A stretch of DNA of 13,033 nucleotides from CAZJGG01 sp964545475 (GTDB lineage Bacteria; Bacillota; Clostridia; Lachnospirales; JAISER01): positions 1 to 13,033 of the forward strand of contig CAZJGG010000076.1 of NCBI GenBank assembly GCA_964545475.1, given 5' to 3'. Numbering within the stretch: position 1 is the stretch's first letter; each line of letters opens with the position of its first letter. The notes under the pieces are model-generated. The model was not told the DNA's origin and made no database searches. It worked only from the letters and a program-made list of their open reading frames with translations. Shown in pieces: positions 8,786-13,033 of this stretch. A program made the position numbers and the translations under genes.

Positions 8786-9493
8786 ATGATTAGTGAAGTT
8801 TTTGATATAAAAATAGGAGATGTAGTTTCTGTTACAGGAAGCGGCGGAAAAACTACATTTGTTAACAAATTGTCCTACGAATTTCCCGGAAAAAGGGTTT
8901 TAGTTACTACCAGCACAAAAATGAAAGCCCCAAAAAGTGATGAATATGATTTTATATTTGATGGAGTACCCCCTGTTGTAAACAGAAGCGGAAGATATTT
9001 TTTATGCTCCGGCAATTTATTAACAGACGGTAAAGCAATAGGGCTTGAACCAGATGCTCTTAATGAAATTGTAGAAAAATTTGATGTTAGCCTTATTGAA
9101 AGCGACGGCTCAAAAACAAAACCATTAAAAGGCTGGAGAGAAAATGAACCTGTTGTAATAAGCAAAACCACAAAAACTGTAGGGATAATTAATTTAAAGC
9201 TTTTGGGGCAGGAAATAACGGAACAAAACGTACACCGCAATGAAATATATAAATATATTACAGGTGATGATAAAGTAACTTTAAATGGTATTAAAAAAAT
9301 TATTTTACACAAAAACGGCTTATTTAAAAATTGTGTAGGAAAAAAGCTTCTTTTTATAAACCAAATTGATCAGCCATTTGAAGCAGAGATTGTAAAAGAG
9401 CTGTTACAAAGCTTTGAAAGACAGGAAGCGGACTTGTTTTATAAAATAATTTGCGGGAGTTTATTAAAAGGGGAATATAAGATATGGCTATAA
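8786..9493 (+). CDS. yqeC: YqeC family selenium cofactor / molybdenum hydroxylase accessory protein
   Basis: The 235-residue protein has a P-loop GSGGKTT at residues 18-24 and the family hallmark ESDGSKTKPLKGW from residue 105, so it is a predicted nucleotide-binding accessory protein for selenium-dependent molybdenum hydroxylase maturation. Its exact reaction is unproven. I chose ATG at 8786, with AGGA at 8771-8774 eleven bases upstream. The longer frame from GTG 8750 would start inside the predicted promoter and has no ribosome site, and ATG 8777 is only 2 bases from AGGA. The gene overlaps mocA-yqeB by 10 bases, suggesting translational coupling. Its position divergent from the ygeY operon fits one regulated purine/molybdenum hydroxylase locus. 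Confidence 0.88.
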   Translation: MISEVFDIKIGDVVSVTGSGGKTTFVNKLSYEFPGKRVLVTTSTKMKAPKSDEYDFIFDGVPPVVNRSGRYFLCSGNLLTDGKAIGLEPDALNEIVEKFDVSLIESDGSKTKPLKGWRENEPVVISKTTKTVGIINLKLLGQEITEQNVHRNEIYKYITGDDKVTLNGIKKIILHKNGLFKNCVGKKLLFINQIDQPFEAEIVKELLQSFERQEADLFYKIICGSLLKGEYKIWL

Positions 9494-10860
9494 GCGCAAT
9501 TATAATGGCGGCAGGGTTTAGCCGCCGTTTTGGCAAGGACAAGCTAAAAGTCGGTATTAATTGTATGCTATGCATTGAATATGTTTTGGAAGCGGTAAAA
9601 GCAGGGGATTTTCAAAATAGGGTTTGCGTATCAAATGATGAGGAAGTAAAGCAGATTTGCGCTGAATACGGCATTGCGTGTGTGGCAAATGAAAATGCGG
9701 AAGTCGGGCGTTCAAGCAGTATAAGAGCTGGCATAAATGCTGTAAATGAAAACAGCGATTATATGTTTTTTGTCGGGGATCAACCTTTTATCAATACTGA
9801 AATTATTAATACAATGCTAAAAAAACATTATGAAAATCCACAAAAAATAATAGCCCCTTTGTACGGAGAAAAAATGGGAAACCCTATAATTTTTCCTAAT
9901 AGCTTTAAACAACGGCTTTTACAGCTCCAAGGGGAAAACGGAGGGAAAACCCTAATTAACGAAAATAACTTGATGTATTGCCATTTTGAGGAGGAGTTTT
10001 CCCAAGACGTAGACAGCAAAGAAGATTATAATAAAGTTCTTTTGAAAAAATCTAACTGCGTTATTGTAAGAGGAGGAGGGGACATTGCAACAGGAGTAAT
10101 CCAAAAGTTTCACAGAAGCGGATTTAATGTTGTTATTTTAGAAGTCCAAAAACCAACTGCAATAAGAAGAGCTGTTTCACTCTGTGATGCGGTTTACGAT
10201 AGGGAAAAAACCGTAGAGGATATGACAGCCCGGCTTGTAACAGGTGTAAAAGAAGCCCGTAATTGCTTTAAGCAAGGGATAATTCCTCTGTTAGTAGACC
10301 CTAAAGGAGAATTTATTGAAAAAATAGGGGCTTTTGCCATTATAGATGCCGTTATGGCTAAAAGAAATTTAGGAACAAATAAGTCACTTGCGCCCATAAC
10401 GGTGGGGTTAGGACCGGGCTTTACAGCCGGAGAAGACGTTGATGCCGTAATAGAAACAATGCGTGGGCATAATTTAGGAAAAATAATAACAGAGGGGAAA
10501 GCAGCGGAAAACACAGGTATTCCGGCAGAAATCAACGGCTTTGGCAAGGAAAGGGTTGTTTACAGCCCATATAATGGCGTTTTAAAAGAAATTTGCCAAA
10601 TAGGGGATTGTGTAAAAGCAGCGCAAACCATAGCAATGGTTGGAGAAAGCGAAATAAAAGCCCAAATTTCCGGAATTTTGCGAGGAATGATAAGAAACGG
10701 CTTTGAAGTAAAAAAAGGAATGAAAATTGCGGATATAGACCCTAGGTTTGAAGAAGCCGGAAATTTTATGACAATTTCAGATAAAGCAAGAGCCATTGGC
10801 GGCGGGGCTTTAGAAGCGGTTTTATGGTTTGGATTCCTCAGACAAAATTTGACATTATAA
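9484..10860 (+). CDS. Fused MocA-like molybdopterin nucleotidyltransferase and YqeB family protein
   Basis: Two accessory proteins lie in one 458-residue chain. Residues 1 to about 188 are a MobA/MocA-like nucleotidyltransferase: AAGFSRRFGKDK (9-20), VGDQPF (97-102), GNPIIF (132-137) and DVDSKEDY (175-182). This part should transfer CMP or a similar nucleotide to molybdopterin for a hydroxylase. Residues from about 192 to the end match the YqeB/EF2563 selenium-dependent molybdenum hydroxylase family: RGGGDIATG (196-204), GLGPGFTAGEDVD (308-320) and EGKAAENTGIPAEI (337-350). The reading frame is open throughout, so this is a true fusion, not a frameshift. AAAGGGGA (9467-9474) precedes ATG 9484. 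The last residues, after EAVLW, look unlike the usual YqeB end. Confidence 0.9.
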   Translation: MAISAIIMAAGFSRRFGKDKLKVGINCMLCIEYVLEAVKAGDFQNRVCVSNDEEVKQICAEYGIACVANENAEVGRSSSIRAGINAVNENSDYMFFVGDQPFINTEIINTMLKKHYENPQKIIAPLYGEKMGNPIIFPNSFKQRLLQLQGENGGKTLINENNLMYCHFEEEFSQDVDSKEDYNKVLLKKSNCVIVRGGGDIATGVIQKFHRSGFNVVILEVQKPTAIRRAVSLCDAVYDREKTVEDMTARLVTGVKEARNCFKQGIIPLLVDPKGEFIEKIGAFAIIDAVMAKRNLGTNKSLAPITVGLGPGFTAGEDVDAVIETMRGHNLGKIITEGKAAENTGIPAEINGFGKERVVYSPYNGVLKEICQIGDCVKAAQTIAMVGESEIKAQISGILRGMIRNGFEVKKGMKIADIDPRFEEAGNFMTISDKARAIGGGALEAVLWFGFLRQNLTL

Positions 10861-10876
10861 CACCTGATATGATAAT
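10849..10876 (+). promoter_or_regulatory. Candidate promoter for the Nudix gene
   Basis: TTGACA (10849-10854) and GATAAT (10871-10876) are 16 bases apart. The -35 box overlaps the last codons of mocA-yqeB. Transcription would begin near 10883, about 40 bases before the Nudix ATG, so this gene may be expressed separately from yqeC-mocA-yqeB. Confidence 0.5.
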
Positions 10877-10921
10877 AAGTGATAGCGAGTTAAAGTTTAG
10901 ACTGTTAAAGGGGATGAGAAG

Positions 10922-11416
10922 ATGGGCATAAGAAATGCTGCAAAGGCAATTATTGTACATAATAATAAAATACTAATAAACAAGAATCAAAACTCCTTAG
11001 GAGACATGTGTTATGGTTTGCCCAACAGAGCGATATACTACGATTTGCCGGGAGGTGGACAGAATCAATATGAGACACTTGATGAAGCTGTAAAGAGAGA
11101 ATGCCTTGAAGAGACTGGATACACAATAGCTGTCGATAGGTTAGCAGCCATATATGAAGAAATATCAATGAATAAAAGGTTTCGTTCCGAATATGAGCAA
11201 TACGCCCATAAAGTATATTTTATTTTCATTTGTCGTTTGGTAGACGAGTCAATAAAACCAGTGACAGAAAAAGATTTAGACATGTTAGCTTCAGAATGGG
11301 TAAACATTGAGAATATGAAGGACATTCCTCTATACCCTGAAATAGTTAATAAAAAGCTGGATTTGATGCTTAATTTAAAGTTTACATTACATTTTGGTTC
11401 TGAGCATATACTTTAA
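10922..11416 (+). CDS. Nudix hydrolase
   Basis: This 164-residue protein carries a complete Nudix box: G45, E51, R59, E60, E63, E64 and G66 fit the GX5EX7REUXEEXGU pattern exactly, so Mg-dependent cleavage of a nucleoside-diphosphate-linked substrate is expected. No extra domain, signal peptide or membrane segment is visible. AAAGGGGA (10907-10914) lies 8 bases before the ATG. It follows mocA-yqeB by 61 bases and has its own candidate promoter. Nudix substrates cannot be read from sequence at this level; oxidised nucleotides, dinucleoside polyphosphates or sugar nucleotides are all possible. Its closeness to purine genes hints at nucleotide housekeeping but does not prove it. Confidence 0.88.
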   Translation: MGIRNAAKAIIVHNNKILINKNQNSLGDMCYGLPNRAIYYDLPGGGQNQYETLDEAVKRECLEETGYTIAVDRLAAIYEEISMNKRFRSEYEQYAHKVYFIFICRLVDESIKPVTEKDLDMLASEWVNIENMKDIPLYPEIVNKKLDLMLNLKFTLHFGSEHIL

Positions 11417-11457
11417 AAGAAAAATAATTCAAAATGGTTTTTTTATTATTTTAAAAA

Positions 11458-11466
11458 TGATATAAT
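11458..11466 (+). promoter_or_regulatory. Extended -10 promoter of the deaminase gene
   Basis: TGATATAAT (11458-11466) is an exact extended -10 element, with no good -35 box at the right distance. Transcription would start near 11473, leaving a leader of about 58 bases. An AT-only hairpin (11421-11428 with 11445-11452) just upstream might weakly end Nudix transcription. Confidence 0.5.
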
Positions 11467-11530
11467 AGCATGAAACCAAAAATTGTTTATTTAGAAAAAT
11501 ACAGTGAGGCTGTATGATTAAGGAAGGAAA

Positions 11531-12550
11531 ATGAAAATGATAAATATTTCAAAAGAATTTATTAATGGGTTACCAAAAGCTGAACTTCACCTTCACTTGG
11601 AAGGAACATTAGAACCGGAATTAAAATTGGAATTAGCCAAAAAGAATAATGTGAATTTGGGACAAAGCACAATAGATGAAGTAAAAGCTTCATATCAGTT
11701 TGACTCTCTTACATCATTTTTAAATGTTTATTACCCTGCAATGAATGTTTTGCAAGAAGAGGATGACTTTTATGCATTAGCTATGGATTACCTAAAAAAG
11801 GCAAAGGAACATAACGTTAAGTATGTTGAGATGTTTTTTGACCCGCAAGCCCATACTTCAAGAGGTGTACCATTTAAGACTGTTATAAACGGATATTATA
11901 GGGCTGCTAAAGAAAGCTCTGCACTTGGCATTGAGGCTAAACTTATAATGTGCTTTTTACGTGATATGTCATTGGAATCGGCTTTGGAAACATATAAAGA
12001 AGCTTTACCTTATAAGGATATGATTCTAGGTATCGGTTTAGATTCTGATGAAAGAAATAATCCACCGCAAAAATTTGCAGAAGTTTTTGCTATGGCTAAA
12101 AAAGACGGATTCCATATTACTATGCATTGTGATATAGATCAAGAGGGATCAATAGATAGTATTAAAACAGCACTTTTAGACATAGGTGTGGAAAGGCTTG
12201 ACCATGGTACAAATATTGTGGAAAATCCCAAATTGGTGGAATATATTAGAGAACATAATATCGGTCTTACCTGCTGCCCTGTTTCTAACAGTTTTGTAGT
12301 AGATGATATGAAAGGTAAAGAAATCATTGAATTGCTTCATAAGGGCATAAAAGTTACAGTCAACTCAGACGACCCTGCTTATTTCCAAAGCTATATTTCT
12401 GATGATTTGTATGCCTTAGCAACTAATTATAATCTTACAAAAGAAGATATTATTAAAATTGTAAAAAATTCTTTTGAAATAGCTTGGATTACAGATGAGA
12501 AAAAGGCTGTGTATCTAAAGCAGATTGACGACTACGTGGCTCAAGCTTAA
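11531..12550 (+). CDS. Adenosine/adenine deaminase family protein
   Basis: This 339-residue metal-dependent deaminase probably acts on adenine, adenosine or a related 6-aminopurine. H20 and H22 (ELHLHLEG), H199, H225 (LDHG) and the D280-D281 pair (VNSDDPAYF) are in place. The segments GLPKAELHLHLEGTLEPEL, FFDPQAHTSRG and GLDSDE with NPP resemble the adenine deaminase branch more than classical adenosine deaminase. One oddity stands out: the HAGE motif, whose Glu is catalytic in adenosine deaminase, is replaced by H199-C-D-I-D-Q-E. AAGGAAGG lies just upstream; ATG 11537 is an alternative start. An extended -10 promoter precedes it and a strong hairpin terminator follows. It would feed hypoxanthine or inosine into the purine pool used by the neighbouring locus. 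Confidence 0.87.
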   Translation: MKMINISKEFINGLPKAELHLHLEGTLEPELKLELAKKNNVNLGQSTIDEVKASYQFDSLTSFLNVYYPAMNVLQEEDDFYALAMDYLKKAKEHNVKYVEMFFDPQAHTSRGVPFKTVINGYYRAAKESSALGIEAKLIMCFLRDMSLESALETYKEALPYKDMILGIGLDSDERNNPPQKFAEVFAMAKKDGFHITMHCDIDQEGSIDSIKTALLDIGVERLDHGTNIVENPKLVEYIREHNIGLTCCPVSNSFVVDDMKGKEIIELLHKGIKVTVNSDDPAYFQSYISDDLYALATNYNLTKEDIIKIVKNSFEIAWITDEKKAVYLKQIDDYVAQA

Positions 12551-12607
12551 TATTATTTTTGTTAAACAAAATTGCAAAAAGTTACTGCTCAATATAGGAA
12601 ACATGTG

Positions 12608-12681
12608 AAACAAAATAACCCTGGAGGAAAAAAGCAGTTCAGTTTACATAGCGGCTGTTCTTCATGGTTATTTTGTTTTTT
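12608..12681 (+). terminator. Terminator with a 13-bp stem and a large loop
   Basis: AAACAAAATAACC (12608-12620) pairs perfectly with GGTTATTTTGTTT (12666-12678), followed by more T residues to 12681. The 45-base loop has an inner stem AGCAG/CTGTT (12633-12637 with 12655-12659). It lies 57 bases after the deaminase stop. A smaller palindrome, TTTTGTT/AACAAAA (12557-12571), comes first. Because both sides carry A/T tracts it may act in both directions. Confidence 0.65.
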
Positions 12682-12718
12682 ATATGACAATTAATTGCTC
12701 TAGCGCTCATGATCAAAA

Positions 12719-12923
12719 ATGAAAGCTACTATGCGTAGACTTAATGCAAGAACATATAGTGAGATTGTTAATGTAGTTACAAAAAACGGTGTATAAAAAC
12801 AAAGTTTCAAAAGGATTTAATGTTACGGACATCTATAAAGAATTTTGTTATTTAAGCGGGAAATTATGCGAAGCATATATGAGCATCGAGATAATATATT
12901 GCCACGCTAGGAAAATAAAATAA
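12719..12923 (+). pseudogene. Frameshifted gene remnant, possibly MazG-like
   Basis: A frame starting at ATG 12719 (MKATMRRLNARTYSEI...) stops at 12794-12796, but the neighbouring frame, open from 12789, continues to a stop at 12921-12923 with protein-like sequence (GFNVTDIYKEFCYLSGK, then CEAYMSIE). A one-base slip in the A6 run at 12781-12786 would join the two into about 68 residues. The GFN-TD--EFC-L-G---EA pattern recalls MazG-like nucleotide pyrophosphohydrolases, but where those have GE this has GK, and the rest is missing. There is no ribosome site. I read it as a decayed, truncated gene; the family is a guess from memory. Confidence 0.35.
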
Positions 12924-12959
12924 TATTTGAGGAAACAGCCATCATTTTGGAGACTATTA

Positions 12960-13025
12960 TTGTCGAAAAATGTTTTAGTTTGTTATAGGGGTGCTGTCAA
13001 GATAGGACTAAGACTTTTTCGACAA
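12960..13025. repeat. 11-bp inverted repeat at the window edge
   Basis: TTGTCGAAAAA (12960-12970) and TTTTTCGACAA (13015-13025) are perfect inverse copies separated by 44 bases. No T run follows on the plus strand, so it is not a standard terminator. Together with the gene remnant to its left it may mark the end of a mobile element that continues beyond 13033. I do not recognise the element. Confidence 0.45.
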
Positions 13026-13033
13026 AAAAGCCG

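Overview
The window is AT-rich, with strong Shine-Dalgarno sites, near-consensus sigma-A promoters and tightly packed operons. Its gene content is the anaerobic purine and selenium-molybdenum hydroxylase type. Together these suggest a strictly anaerobic member of the Bacillota (Clostridia), probably a gut or fermentative purine user. I cannot fix the genus from sequence alone.

Layout. Positions 1-571 hold no gene but are rich in DNA secondary structure: a string of short hairpins (1-66), then two abutting long imperfect palindromes (215-380 and 381-567) that look like MITE-type elements and end 4 bases from the ygfK stop codon. From 8643 down to 572 on the minus strand runs a five-gene operon, ygeY - ygeW - ssnA - guanine deaminase - ygfK, with gaps of only 13, 18, 33 and 19 bases, behind a TTGACA-16-TATAAT promoter. 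Divergently, from about 8733 on the plus strand, a second promoter drives yqeC and a fused mocA-yqeB gene that overlaps it by 10 bases. Next come a Nudix hydrolase (10922-11416) and an adenosine/adenine deaminase family gene (11531-12550), each with its own candidate promoter. The last 480 bases hold a large terminator hairpin, a frameshifted gene remnant and an 11-bp inverted repeat at the window edge.

How the genes work together (inference from family knowledge). YqeC, MocA and YqeB are accessory proteins of selenium-dependent molybdenum hydroxylases (xanthine dehydrogenase/purine hydroxylase type). YgfK is a large FAD/Fe-S oxidoreductase that travels with those enzymes. SsnA, guanine deaminase, YgeW (carbamoyltransferase fold) and YgeY (M20 metallohydrolase fold) are partners in the conserved gene set linked to anaerobic purine/urate breakdown in gut bacteria. 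The deaminase at the right end would feed adenine or adenosine into the same pool. The molybdenum hydroxylase itself, a hydantoinase (hyuA), diaminopropionate ammonia-lyase (dpaL/ygeX) and selD are not in the window, so the pathway is incomplete here and the rest must lie elsewhere or be absent.

I do not see an entirely new system. The most unusual items are the mocA-yqeB fusion, the guanine deaminase set inside the ssnA-ygfK pair, the non-standard HAGE site in the deaminase, and the paired palindromic elements behind ygfK.
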